From the NCBI RefSeq assembly GCF_005860765.1, contig NZ_VCEI01000021.1:372001-436000 (forward strand): a stretch of 64,000 bases of DNA. Direction: 5' to 3'. Source of the stretch: Dyadobacter sediminis (GTDB taxonomy: Bacteria; Bacteroidota; Bacteroidia; Cytophagales; Spirosomataceae). Each line of letters starts with the position of its first letter. Position 1 is the stretch's first letter. The translations under genes and the position numbers were made by a program. Under the pieces are notes generated by a model. That model saw only the letters and a program-made list of their open reading frames with translations. It was not told where the DNA came from and did not search any database. Shown one piece after another: positions 17,861-26,563 of this stretch.

Positions 17861-17925
17861 CAGGACAAAATGGCGCTGCTGGGGATTTTGTCCTGCAAGT
17901 TTGGCAGGCTGGAAATTTTATCCTG
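17861..17925. repeat. Cluster of ATTTTGTCCTG motifs, mobile-element-end-like
   Basis: Three copies: CAGGACAAAAT (17861-17871), its reverse complement ATTTTGTCCTG (17885-17895) and ATTTTATCCTG (17915-17925), the latter two 30 bases apart and each preceded by GCTGG. A second cluster lies at 36662-36732. Repeated GGACAAAAT words resemble the multiple terminal repeats of IS21-family elements, but no transposase is present, so this could at most be a relic. Confidence 0.4.
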
Positions 17926-18096
17926 ATTACATACCAATTGTGCCGTATAGGAAGTTATAAGGCTCGAAAAGTACTTGCCAGGCATTTAATACTTTCATTA
18001 TTATGATTAAATTTCTGTTTTTTATGAAAGTAGGGAAGTCTGGCACGTAGTTTTCTACTTACTAAGTAAAACTTGTGAACCTTAAACGCGATAGCT

Positions 18097-18519
18097 ATGG
18101 AAAGCAAACTGAAAATACCACAGGAAATGTTGATGAATATCGATTTTATTAACACAATAAATGGTGGAATGAGTGAGCCCGCTATAAAGCTTGAAAAGGG
18201 ATCGGACGGTTTTGAGGTAGTTGTAAAAATTCCAGGCATCGAGGTTGAGGATCTTCAATTGGAAGTTGTAAAGGGAAAAAAGAACACGAATAACCTTAAA
18301 CTTTTTCATTTGTTGCCCATCTTCTCGCAGGAAAATCTTTCCGAAGAAGAACAATGGAAAACAGTCCGTTTCATTAATACATTTGTAATTCCCGAAGGAG
18401 TTGATGTAGAAAATATTTCAGCTAAATATAACGATATTTCACGCCAGCTTGTCCTTTTCCTTCCTTACGGAAATGAACAGGGTGATTATCACAGAAAAGT
18501 GGACATTGAACGTTATTAA
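18097..18519 (+). CDS. Small heat shock protein (Hsp20/alpha-crystallin family)
   Basis: 140 residues. An alpha-crystallin-like domain runs from ~residue 27 (SEPAIKLEKGSDGFEVVVKIPGI) to the end, with the family's 'VEDLQLEV' strand and the late 'FVIPEGVDVENISAKYND' followed by 'LVLFLPY'. The C-terminal 'VDIERY' is a weak form of the I/V-x-I anchor used in oligomer assembly. Between the two sheets it has an unusually long charged insert (~58-90) where most bacterial members have the short A-x-R loop. It is likely an ATP-independent holdase. It lies alone, followed by a strong terminator. Confidence 0.85.
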   Translation: MESKLKIPQEMLMNIDFINTINGGMSEPAIKLEKGSDGFEVVVKIPGIEVEDLQLEVVKGKKNTNNLKLFHLLPIFSQENLSEEEQWKTVRFINTFVIPEGVDVENISAKYNDISRQLVLFLPYGNEQGDYHRKVDIERY

Positions 18520-18537
18520 CAATAAATAATGATTTCA

Positions 18538-18572
18538 AAAACCCCGGCCGCACATGCAGCCGGGGTTTTCTT
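18538..18572 (+). terminator. Terminator after Hsp20 gene
   Basis: Eleven-base arms AAAACCCCGGC (18538-18548) and GCCGGGGTTTT (18559-18569), followed by further T residues, 19 bases beyond the hsp20 stop. Confidence 0.85.
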
Positions 18573-18737
18573 TTGACTTGTTATTTACAATTTATTCGGT
18601 AAAAAGCTAAAATATTGTAGTATTAAATGGATAAATTGAACGTTCTTGATGGATTATACAGGAATGGTACAAACCGCTAAAATGTTGTTGAAAAAGTTGC
18701 TAAATATGTAGTTCCAAATCATGCTTGGCTACTTTCC

Positions 18738-19085
18738 ATGCGCAACGTTATGCAAAAATCAAACATTTATGCTTATACCGAACTGACAAAACTTGTCAAT
18801 GAATTAAAGGATTCAAGCGCTACGGGAAAGCTGAAAGAAAGACTGAAGTCGCAGTATGCTTACTTCAACATTATTGAGCCGCGTTATTTTTCCGAAACGT
18901 TGCTGGATGAATGGGAAAATATTCTCAGCCTCATCAAATACAAAGGAGCAAAGCTGGATGAAGAAGGCAAAGTGGTGGCAAATGAAGTGCGCAACACGAT
19001 TGACCATCTGACAGACAGGGAATGCCAGGTTCTGGTGGATAAAGTGTACGCGATTTACGATAAGGTGAAAGAAGAGTATTTATAA
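18738..19085 (+). CDS. Small helical protein of unknown function
   Basis: 115 residues, all-helical and charged, with no signal peptide or membrane segment. It contains two 'YAYF/YAIY' aromatic spots, 'SETLLDEWENILSLIKYKG' and 'LTDRECQVLVDKVYAIYDKVKEEYL' at the C-terminus. I do not recognise the family. Codon use is like its neighbours and the frame is clean. An in-frame ATG 15 bases in (MQKSN) is an alternative start. Convergent with metG. Confidence 0.7.
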   Translation: MRNVMQKSNIYAYTELTKLVNELKDSSATGKLKERLKSQYAYFNIIEPRYFSETLLDEWENILSLIKYKGAKLDEEGKVVANEVRNTIDHLTDRECQVLVDKVYAIYDKVKEEYL

Positions 19086-19091
19086 ATCAAA

Positions 19092-19135
19092 AATCAATTG
19101 ACCAGAACCGGAATTACAGTCCTGATCAATTGATT
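19092..19135. terminator. Bidirectional hairpin between unknown gene and metG
   Basis: Ten-base arms AATCAATTGA (19092-19101) and TCAATTGATT (19126-19135) around an imperfectly pairing centre, between two convergent stop codons. The stem is AT-rich and no long T run follows, so it is only a moderate candidate. Confidence 0.45.
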
Positions 19136-19142
19136 CCGGAAA

Positions 19143-21218
19143 TCAGTTAACGGTTCCTCCGTTCCAGACTTCCTTGCCGGGCTGTACAAATGCCAGGCTG
19201 CCGTCGCGGTCTTCGGCCATGAGGATCATGCCGTGGCTTTCCATTCCCATCATTTTCCGCGGGGCAAGATTAGCCAGATATAAAACCTTTTTGCCGATGA
19301 TTTCCTCTGCTTTGAAATGTTCCGAAATACCGCTCAGTACCGTTCTTTTTTCTGTTCCGATATCAACCAGCAGTTTTAGCAGCTTTTTGCTTTTGGGAAC
19401 ATTCTCTGCTTCCAGAATCGTGGCAATGCGAATGTCCATTTTTGCAAAATCATCAAACTGAATTTCAGGTTTAATCGCTGTAACCGTTTTGCCTTCCAGT
19501 TCGTTCAGGCGTTTGGCATCATGCAGTTTCTGAATTTGCTTCTCGATTATGTGATCTTCTATTTTTTCAAACAGCAGTTTAGCTTCGGAAACAGGCTGTC
19601 CGGCCGGAAGCAAATCTGCTTTTCCTGCATCCTGCCAGGTTTTCCTGGTCAGTCCGAGCTGCTCACTGATTTTTCCGGCTGTAAACGGAAGTACCGGTTC
19701 CGAAACGATGGATAAAGTGGCTGAAATCTGCAGGGCAATGTTCAGGATGGTATTTACTCTTTCAGGATCGGTTTTGATGGCATGCCAAGGCTGCGTATCC
19801 GCAAGGTATTTGTTGCCCGTTCTGGCCAGATCCATAATGAGCGTCAATGCTTCACGGAAACGGAAATTTTCCATGGATTCGGCAATGCGGGCCGGAAAAG
19901 CGGCAAGTTCTTTCAGTACGTTCAGGTCAATTTCCTGCAGTTCGCCGGCTGCCGGCACTTTGCTGTCGCAGAATTTTTGTGTGAGAACAACGGCCCGGTT
20001 AATGAAGTTGCCGTAAATGCCGACGAGTTCACTGTTATTGCGTGTCTGGAAATCTTTCCATGTGAATTCACTGTCTTTGGTTTCCGGCGCATTGGCGGTC
20101 AGTACGTAGCGCAGTACATCCTGTTTGTCGGGAAGTTCCTGAAGGTATTCGTGCAGCCATACCGCCCAGTTCCGTGAAGTGGAAATTTTATCGCCTTCCA
20201 GATTCATGAATTCATTGGCAGGAACATTGTCGGCCAGAATATAATTGCCTTCGGCCATCAGCATCGCAGGAAAAATAATGCAATGAAAAACGATGTTGTC
20301 TTTTCCGATGAAATGCACAAGTTTGGTTTCTTCATCCGGATTGTCTTCAGAATGCTGCCACCATTTTTTCCAGCCTTCGTCCGAACCGTTTTTCTGGATA
20401 AGCCAGTCTTTAGTTGCCGAAATATAGCCGATCGGCGCTTCAAACCACACATACAAAACTTTTCCTTCGGTATCCGGAAGCGGCACGCTGATTCCCCAGT
20501 CCAGATCGCGCGTCATAGCGCGGGGTTTCAGGCCGTCTTTCAGCCAAGACTGGCACTGGCCGAACACGTTCGTTTTCCATTCCGAATGGCCATTGATATA
20601 TTCTTCAATCTGCGGCTGCATCTTGTCCAGCGGAAGGTACCAGTTTTTGGTTGCTTTCAGAACCGGTTTTGCACCCGAGAGCATGGAGCGCGGGTCTTTC
20701 AGTTCCAGCGGGCTTAATGTAGAGCCGCAGCGTTCGCACTGGTCACCGTAGGCATTGGGATTGGCGCAAACTGGGCAGGTTCCTACAATGTACCGGTCGG
20801 CGAGGAATTGCTGCGCAGTTTCGTCAAAATACTGCTCCGTTGTTTCTTCTGCAAAAACCTTTTTATCATAAAGATCCTTAAAAATCTCGCGGGAAGTTTC
20901 ATGATGCACAGGCTTGCTCGTACGTGAATAAATATCAAAGGAAATACCGAGTTCCTTGAATGCAGCGTCAATCTGCGTATAATACTTGTCTACAACCTGC
21001 TGCGGCGTAAGTCCTTCCTTTTTCGCGCGGATCGTGATCGGAACGCCATGTTCATCCGTTCCGCTTATAAATGCTACTTCTTTTCCGTTTGAGCGCAGGT
21101 ATCGCACATAGATGTCTGCGGGAATGTAACAGCCGGCCAGATGTCCGATGTGTATCGGGCCGTTGGCGTAAATGAGGGCTGCCGTAACTGTGTATCTTTT
21201 TGGATTGGAAATGGGCAT
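19143..21218 (-). CDS. metG: Methionine--tRNA ligase
   Basis: 691 residues, full length for the long bacterial form. The class I HIGH motif is in GPIHIGHL (~15-22) and the KMSKS counterpart is DKISTS near 336. The connective-peptide zinc knuckle has CPVCANPN...CERCG (four cysteines). A C-terminal EMAP/Trbp111-type tRNA-binding domain ([18 protein letters not shown]..., ~585-691) is fused, which makes this the dimeric type. It stands alone, with the start ~160 bases from a divergent epimerase. Confidence 0.97.
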   Translation of the reverse strand: MPISNPKRYTVTAALIYANGPIHIGHLAGCYIPADIYVRYLRSNGKEVAFISGTDEHGVPITIRAKKEGLTPQQVVDKYYTQIDAAFKELGISFDIYSRTSKPVHHETSREIFKDLYDKKVFAEETTEQYFDETAQQFLADRYIVGTCPVCANPNAYGDQCERCGSTLSPLELKDPRSMLSGAKPVLKATKNWYLPLDKMQPQIEEYINGHSEWKTNVFGQCQSWLKDGLKPRAMTRDLDWGISVPLPDTEGKVLYVWFEAPIGYISATKDWLIQKNGSDEGWKKWWQHSEDNPDEETKLVHFIGKDNIVFHCIIFPAMLMAEGNYILADNVPANEFMNLEGDKISTSRNWAVWLHEYLQELPDKQDVLRYVLTANAPETKDSEFTWKDFQTRNNSELVGIYGNFINRAVVLTQKFCDSKVPAAGELQEIDLNVLKELAAFPARIAESMENFRFREALTLIMDLARTGNKYLADTQPWHAIKTDPERVNTILNIALQISATLSIVSEPVLPFTAGKISEQLGLTRKTWQDAGKADLLPAGQPVSEAKLLFEKIEDHIIEKQIQKLHDAKRLNELEGKTVTAIKPEIQFDDFAKMDIRIATILEAENVPKSKKLLKLLVDIGTEKRTVLSGISEHFKAEEIIGKKVLYLANLAPRKMMGMESHGMILMAEDRDGSLAFVQPGKEVWNGGTVN

Positions 21219-21376
21219 TTTTTAGCTGATGTTTATAAAATGTATGTTGCGGATGAAAATGGCATCACGCTGATTTCTGAAATGTAAAATTAGCAAAAAG
21301 GCTTGCAGTATGTAGTTTTTATAACAAAACCGGTTTCAAACTACGAACTTTGGAACCTACAATTTGTTTGCAGTTT

Positions 21377-22375
21377 ATGAAAGTTCTAATCACCGGCGTA
21401 ACGGGACTGGTCGGAAGTGCCGTTGCAAAAAGGTTTCTTGCCGAAGGTCATACCGTGCTGGGCCTTTACCGAAAAGATTCTGACAGAAGCCTTTTAGCAA
21501 ACATGGAATCCCGAATCGAGTGGACCGAGGGCGATGTTCTGGATATTCCTTCCCTTCAGGCCGCCATGCAGGACGTTGATTTTGTAGTGCATACGGCGGC
21601 GGTTGTGTCTTTTGTTCCAAAAGACAAAAAGAACATGTACAAGGTCAATGTGGAAGGAACCGCCAATGTTGTCAATGTTTGCCTGAAATCAGGAATCAAA
21701 AAACTGTGTCATGTCAGCAGCATTGCCGCTTTGGGCCGGCCCGACTCCAGAAAAATAATTCCGGGCCAGGACACGGTGCTGGATGAAAGCCAGCGCTGGG
21801 AAGAATCGCCGGAGAATTCCGAATATGCAAAAACCAAACATCTGGCCGAGCTGGAAGTATGGCGCGGCATCGCCGAAGGACTGAATGCCGTGATTGTGAA
21901 TCCGACTTTGATCCTGGGAGAAGGCGACTGGACGAAGAGCAGCACGCAGATTTTCCGGTATGTGTTCCGTGAAAAGCCGTTTTATACAGAAGGGATCGCT
22001 AACTACGTGGACGTGCTGGATGTGGCGGAAATTGTCTTCCGGCTCGTTTTGTCCGATATTTCAGGAGAAAGATTTTTGCTCAATGCGGGAAGTATTTCCT
22101 ATCAGAATTTGTTTAACAGTATTGCCGATGCCATGGGCAAAAAGCGGCCTTCATTCCGGGTGGGATCGGCGCTGGCCGGAATTATCTGGCGGGTAGAAGC
22201 CGTAAGGACCTGGCTGCTGGGTACAAAACCTCTGATAACCAAAGAAACTGCACAATCGGCTGCCCGCAGGATCCGCTACAACAATGAAAAGGTCACAAAG
22301 GCGTTAGATTTCAGATTTCATCCGATTGAACAAACGGTTGCCCGTGTCAGCGAAAGTTTGCTGGGCAGGATTTGA
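21377..22375 (+). CDS. NAD-dependent epimerase/dehydratase (extended SDR)
   Basis: 332 residues from the ATG at 21377 (MKVLITGVTGLVGSAV); a TTG at 21350 would add nine residues that do not fit. The Rossmann motif GVTGLVG is near residues 7-13 and the catalytic Tyr-x3-Lys is in SEYAKTKHLAE (~147-151), with Ser in HVSSIAALG. The fold resembles dihydroflavonol-4-reductase and sterol-dehydrogenase-like SDRs. The substrate is unknown. A TPR protein follows 79 bases later on the same strand and may be co-transcribed. Confidence 0.88.
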   Translation: MKVLITGVTGLVGSAVAKRFLAEGHTVLGLYRKDSDRSLLANMESRIEWTEGDVLDIPSLQAAMQDVDFVVHTAAVVSFVPKDKKNMYKVNVEGTANVVNVCLKSGIKKLCHVSSIAALGRPDSRKIIPGQDTVLDESQRWEESPENSEYAKTKHLAELEVWRGIAEGLNAVIVNPTLILGEGDWTKSSTQIFRYVFREKPFYTEGIANYVDVLDVAEIVFRLVLSDISGERFLLNAGSISYQNLFNSIADAMGKKRPSFRVGSALAGIIWRVEAVRTWLLGTKPLITKETAQSAARRIRYNNEKVTKALDFRFHPIEQTVARVSESLLGRI

Positions 22376-22453
22376 ATTACGGGGAATTATTTTATAACTT
22401 TCTTTTATTATTTAGTGGTGCGTAAGCCCCTCAAATCTAATCTAGCGGTTCGT

Positions 22454-23860
22454 ATGATGGAGAAAAATTTCGGGGAAAGAAAGGATTATTTGAAAGAAAC
22501 ATTGCTCAGGTTTGAAAAAATGCTGAAAACCAGTGAGCCGGTATTTTTTGATTTGGATACGTACGAAAAGGTTACGGTTCATTATATAGAAAAAGGAGAG
22601 TGGGATAAAGCCTATAAAGCATGTGAACTCGGGCTTACAGATTATCCGTATTCGCTTGACCTGCTGCTGAGCATGGTCCAGCTTCATGCAAACCGCGGTG
22701 AATTTGACCTGGCGCAGGAAATTCTGGAAAGGGCTTCCCTTTTTCATCCCGGAGACATTGAAATATCGTTTATGCAGGTGGCTATTTCCAATATGATGGG
22801 CGAATATGAAGAAGCCATTGAAGTACTGGAAAACCTTTTGCAGCGCGTGGAAGATCAGGACGAAATCTATTTTCAGATCGGGCAGACTTATCAGAACTGG
22901 GGAAAATACGAAGAGGCAATCAAATTCTACAAAAAGTCGCTACGGAATAACCTGAACAATGAAAGTGCCTTGTACGAACTGGCGCATTGCCTGGATCTGA
23001 TCGGGCAGCTGGAAAGTCATCTGGATTATTACAATGAACTTGTAGACCGGAACCCTTTTTCACAGCATGCCTGGTATAATCTCGGCATTGCATTCAGCAA
23101 GCTCGAAAGATATGAAGATGCGGTAAATGCCTACGAATATGCCACTTTGATCAAAGACGATTTTGCATCGGCATTCTTTCAGCTCGGGAATTCATACATG
23201 AATCTTGAAAAGTATGAAGATGCCAAAGATCAGTACTTACGCGCCATTGAACTGGAAGGCGAACAGCCGGAAACCTGCTGCTGCCTCGGAACCTGCTATG
23301 AAAAACTCGGCGAGTTCGAAACGGCGATCAAATATTACCGTCAGACTGTGAAACTGGATAGCCAGTGGGACGACGGCTGGTATGGACTCGGAATCTGTTT
23401 TAGCGAACTGGGACGCTGGTATGAAGCCGTTGGTTTCCTGCGCAAGGCAATTCAGATAACAGAACTGAATCCCGATTACTGGCTTGCGCTTGCCGAAACT
23501 GAATTCAAGGTCGGAAATGTGGTGTCGGCTTTTGAAGCTTTTGAAAAAGCAGCTGAAATCGAACCTTCCAATCCGGATATCTGGCTGAAATGGTCGCATG
23601 TGCTTTTTGAGCAGGGAAATTATGCAAGGGCTTGCGATCTTCTGCAGGCTGCCATTGATGAAATGCCGGAAGAGGCCGATCTGTATTACCGCATGACGGT
23701 TTATCAGATTCACGGCGGCGAGTACCGCGAAGCATTGCTGAATCTTGAAATTGCACTGACGCTGAATTACGAGGCGCATGTGCAGCTGTTCGAGTTTTTT
23801 CCTGATCTTGAAAAACAAAAGGCATTGTTCAGGATTATTGAACAGTATCGTGAAAAATAA
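22454..23860 (+). CDS. Tetratricopeptide repeat protein
   Basis: 468 residues from the first of two adjacent ATGs at 22454/22457; a GTG at 22415 is also in frame. No signal peptide, so probably cytoplasmic. About eleven 34-residue TPR units run the whole length, e.g. 'YFQIGQTYQNWGKYEEAIKFYKKSL', with canonical W/L/G/Y/A/F/A/P spacing; fragments such as 'AWYNLGIAFSKLERYEDA' and 'DGWYGLGICFSELGRW' are clear. Such a repeat rod serves as a protein-protein scaffold. The partner is unknown. Negatively charged overall. Confidence 0.9.
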   Translation: MMEKNFGERKDYLKETLLRFEKMLKTSEPVFFDLDTYEKVTVHYIEKGEWDKAYKACELGLTDYPYSLDLLLSMVQLHANRGEFDLAQEILERASLFHPGDIEISFMQVAISNMMGEYEEAIEVLENLLQRVEDQDEIYFQIGQTYQNWGKYEEAIKFYKKSLRNNLNNESALYELAHCLDLIGQLESHLDYYNELVDRNPFSQHAWYNLGIAFSKLERYEDAVNAYEYATLIKDDFASAFFQLGNSYMNLEKYEDAKDQYLRAIELEGEQPETCCCLGTCYEKLGEFETAIKYYRQTVKLDSQWDDGWYGLGICFSELGRWYEAVGFLRKAIQITELNPDYWLALAETEFKVGNVVSAFEAFEKAAEIEPSNPDIWLKWSHVLFEQGNYARACDLLQAAIDEMPEEADLYYRMTVYQIHGGEYREALLNLEIALTLNYEAHVQLFEFFPDLEKQKALFRIIEQYREK

Positions 23861-23872
23861 AAATTTGCCGGA

Positions 23873-24991
23873 TCAGCCTAGCTGATTGTAAATATCAATC
23901 AGCTGGGCTGCGATTTTTTCACCGGAAAATTGAGTAACATGTATTTTTCCTGCTTCGGTTAGGGAAGTTCTTAAGGAGGCATCAGTAATCAGTTTTTCAA
24001 GCTGCTTGCTGATGTCTTCTGTTTTGTAAGGATCGGCGTACAATCCGCCGGGGCCTCCGGCTTCTTCCAGACAGGAACCTTTTGCGGAAAGTACAGGCGT
24101 TCCGCTGTGCAATGCTTCCAGAATAGGAATTCCAAAACCTTCATAAACGGATATATACGCAAAAACTTCGGCTTTCTGATACAATGCCGGCAAATGCGCT
24201 GTCGGAACGTGTTGTAAAATAACAACTTCTTTTTCCAGCTTGTTTTCAAAAATAATCTGCTGTATTTTTTTAATATAAGCAGTCGGTTTGCCGATTAGGA
24301 CAAGTTTGAAATCTTTTCTGTTAATACGGGCAAATGCTTCCACCAGCCGGTGCTGGTTTTTTCGTTCTTCCAGCGTGCCGACGCTTAAAATATAGGGTCC
24401 TTTGATATTGTATAATTCAGCAATTTTATCTTTTTCCGGTTCGTTAACCAATTTTTTAAATAACGGATTACAATCCTGATAAACGACCCTGATTTTGCTG
24501 TTATCAACCTTGTAAAGTTCGTTAAGATCGTGTTTGGTTTGTTCGCTTACCGCAATCACAACATCCGCCCGTTCACACGCAGACTGAAATTTGTGCCTGT
24601 AAATCATACGGTCGATGGGATTGAAAACATGCGGCAGTCTTTCAAAAATCAGATCATGAATGGTTACGACCGACTTTATTCCAGCATTATGCAGGCCTTG
24701 CGGCAACTCGTTGCTGAGACCATGAAAAATAGCAATCTTGTCATTGCGCAACTGTTTTGTTATTGTGGAATAGCGCCATAAGGAAGGCAGCTTTTTATCC
24801 AGAAAAGTTTCCGGGTAATGAATGGCTCTTTCCGGAAATTCCGGAAAAAGATTCTGGTTGTTTTTTGGTGCATAAACAAAATATTTGTTGGCCGGATCAT
24901 ATTCAGAAAGAGCGTTCAGGGCAAATCGGCTGTAATTTCCAAGGCCCGTTTTATTTGCAAAAGCTCTTTTGGCATCAAATCCGATTCGCAT
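23873..24991 (-). CDS. Glycosyltransferase family 4 (GT-B fold)
   Basis: 372 residues. The N-terminal GT-B domain begins MRIGFDAKRAF. The C-terminal domain has the retaining GT4 signature EGFGIPILEALHSGTPVL (E-x7-E, near 278-286), preceded by SVGTLEERKNQHRLVEA, the usual nucleotide-sugar-binding segment. It probably transfers a hexose (mannosyl- or glucosyl-) from a nucleotide sugar to a glycan or lipid. Acceptor unknown. Located between two genes of other function, convergent with the TPR gene (12 bases), so no polysaccharide cluster is evident. Confidence 0.9.
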   Translation of the reverse strand: MRIGFDAKRAFANKTGLGNYSRFALNALSEYDPANKYFVYAPKNNQNLFPEFPERAIHYPETFLDKKLPSLWRYSTITKQLRNDKIAIFHGLSNELPQGLHNAGIKSVVTIHDLIFERLPHVFNPIDRMIYRHKFQSACERADVVIAVSEQTKHDLNELYKVDNSKIRVVYQDCNPLFKKLVNEPEKDKIAELYNIKGPYILSVGTLEERKNQHRLVEAFARINRKDFKLVLIGKPTAYIKKIQQIIFENKLEKEVVILQHVPTAHLPALYQKAEVFAYISVYEGFGIPILEALHSGTPVLSAKGSCLEEAGGPGGLYADPYKTEDISKQLEKLITDASLRTSLTEAGKIHVTQFSGEKIAAQLIDIYNQLG

Positions 24992-25082
24992 AACTGATAC
25001 TTGATAAGGGTTTCAGGGCAAAAGTCTGTAATTTTGTGGATACCTCCGAAAATTATTGGAGCGTATTTTGTGTTTACCTGGA

Positions 25083-26375
25083 ATGAAAAGAAATAACGTT
25101 CAAAAACGGACTGACCCTAAAATATCCTCTATTTTACCAACAGAAGAATATCAGATACATACGCTGTCGAACGGGATCCGCATTGCACATAAACAGGTTC
25201 CATACACGCAGATAGCGCATTGCGGCATCATGCTGGATATCGGAAGCCGCGACGAATTGCCGCATCAGCAGGGACTTGCGCATTTCTGGGAACATATGGC
25301 GTTTAAAGGAACGGAAAAACGCAGTTCCTATCACATCATCAACCGGCTGGAAAATGTCGGTGGCGAGCTGAACGCTTACACGACTAAGGAAAAAATCTGC
25401 TTTCACGCTTCCGTTCTGGACGATCATTATGAAAAAGCCATGGACTTGCTGGCGGATATTACGTTCCATTCCGTATTTCCGGAAAAACAGATCGAGCGGG
25501 AAAGAAATGTGATTCTGGAAGAAATGTCCATGTATGTGGATTCACCGGAAGATGCCATTCAGGACGATTTTGACCAGCTGGTTTTTCCCGATCATGCTCT
25601 GGGCTATAATATTCTGGGCACAGCTGAAACCGTTAATTCCTTTGGCAAAGAGCAGCTTTTCAAGTTTATCAACGACAATATCGATACAGAAAAAATTGTG
25701 GTTTCTTCGGTCAGCCGGCTGCCTTTTTCAAAAGTGGTGCGCGTTGCCGAAAAGTATCTCGGAGCAGTTCCGCATCGCAGAACAGCTCGCGAACGTAAAC
25801 CGCCGGTTTTGTATACGCCCGTTCATGAACAGAAAGAGCGCTCCATTTCACAGGCGCAATGCGCCATGGGCCAGCCGGCATTTGCACTTCTTGACGACCG
25901 CAGGCTTCCGTTTTTTATGCTTGTGAATCTGCTCGGAGGCCCGGGAATGAATTCCAGGTTTAATCTTTCCCTGCGTGAAAAGTACGGCTTGGTTTACTCT
26001 ATTGAAGGAAATTACACGCCGTATCTGGACACCGGATTTATGGGGATTTTCTTTGGTACCGAACAGAAGCAGCTGAACAAAAGCATTTCACTGATCCATA
26101 AAGAACTGAAACGCATCCGGGAAGTTCCTTTATCTGTTTTGCAGCTTCATCAGACCAAAGTTCAGTTGATGGGCCAGCTTGCGATGTCGGAAGAAAGCAA
26201 TATGAGTTTTATGCTGATGATGGCAAAAAGTCTGCTGGATACCGGCAGAGTGGATTCATTGCCCGAAATATTTGCTGAAATCGAACAGATCACAGCGCCG
26301 CAGTTACAGGAAATTGCGCAGGAAACGTTTAAGGAGGAAAATTTCAGTTATCTGACTTTTTTGCCTGAGAGTTGA
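25083..26375 (+). CDS. M16 family zinc peptidase
   Basis: 430 residues from the ATG at 25083 (MKRNNVQK); a TTG at 25056 is in frame. No signal peptide. The inverted zinc motif H-x-x-E-H is in LAHFWEHMAFKG (~65-69), followed at the usual distance by the third ligand Glu in the IEREREVILEEM region (EEMSMY). The C-terminal half has the R/Y pair region LREKYGLVYSIEGNY that binds the peptide end in M16B proteins. It resembles YmxG/PqqL-type processing peptidases. A second, M16 protein of the same half-size is encoded 181 bases away, convergently. Confidence 0.93.
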   Translation: MKRNNVQKRTDPKISSILPTEEYQIHTLSNGIRIAHKQVPYTQIAHCGIMLDIGSRDELPHQQGLAHFWEHMAFKGTEKRSSYHIINRLENVGGELNAYTTKEKICFHASVLDDHYEKAMDLLADITFHSVFPEKQIERERNVILEEMSMYVDSPEDAIQDDFDQLVFPDHALGYNILGTAETVNSFGKEQLFKFINDNIDTEKIVVSSVSRLPFSKVVRVAEKYLGAVPHRRTARERKPPVLYTPVHEQKERSISQAQCAMGQPAFALLDDRRLPFFMLVNLLGGPGMNSRFNLSLREKYGLVYSIEGNYTPYLDTGFMGIFFGTEQKQLNKSISLIHKELKRIREVPLSVLQLHQTKVQLMGQLAMSEESNMSFMLMMAKSLLDTGRVDSLPEIFAEIEQITAPQLQEIAQETFKEENFSYLTFLPES

Positions 26376-26377
26376 TG

Positions 26378-26414
26378 TTGGCTTCTGGCTATTAGCGGTT
26401 AGCAATTAGCTTTT
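26378..26414. repeat. Degenerate TTAGC intergenic repeat, copy 2
   Basis: TTGGC...GGCTATTAGCGGTTAGCAATTAGCTTTT, matching the element at 1406-1450 at most positions, directly after the M16 peptidase stop. Function unknown. Confidence 0.6.
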
Positions 26415-26456
26415 AAAGAGAGGTGTATTAAAAGAGCATAGTTTAACAGTATTATC

Positions 26457-26493
26457 ACATGGAGCGAAGCGGCAGCCGTTTCGCTCCATGTCT
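26457..26493. terminator. Hairpin between the two convergent M16 genes
   Basis: Seventeen-base arms with one wobble pair (ACATGGAGCGAAGCGGC at 26457-26473; GCCGTTTCGCTCCATGT at 26475-26491), one-base apparent loop, followed by CTTTTAA. Serves the plus-strand gene best. Confidence 0.65.
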
Positions 26494-26535
26494 TTTAAGT
26501 ATTTAATAATCTTCAGTCGAAACGATCCTAACAAC

Positions 26536-26563
26536 CAAAAAGCCAGCAGCCAACAGCTAAGCC
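26536..26563. repeat. Degenerate TTAGC repeat, copy 3 (inverted)
   Basis: On the minus strand this reads TTAGCTGTTGGCTGCTGGCTTTTT, a diverged, inverted relative of the copies at 1406 and 26378. It overlaps the last codons and the TAG stop of the following M16 gene. Confidence 0.45.
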
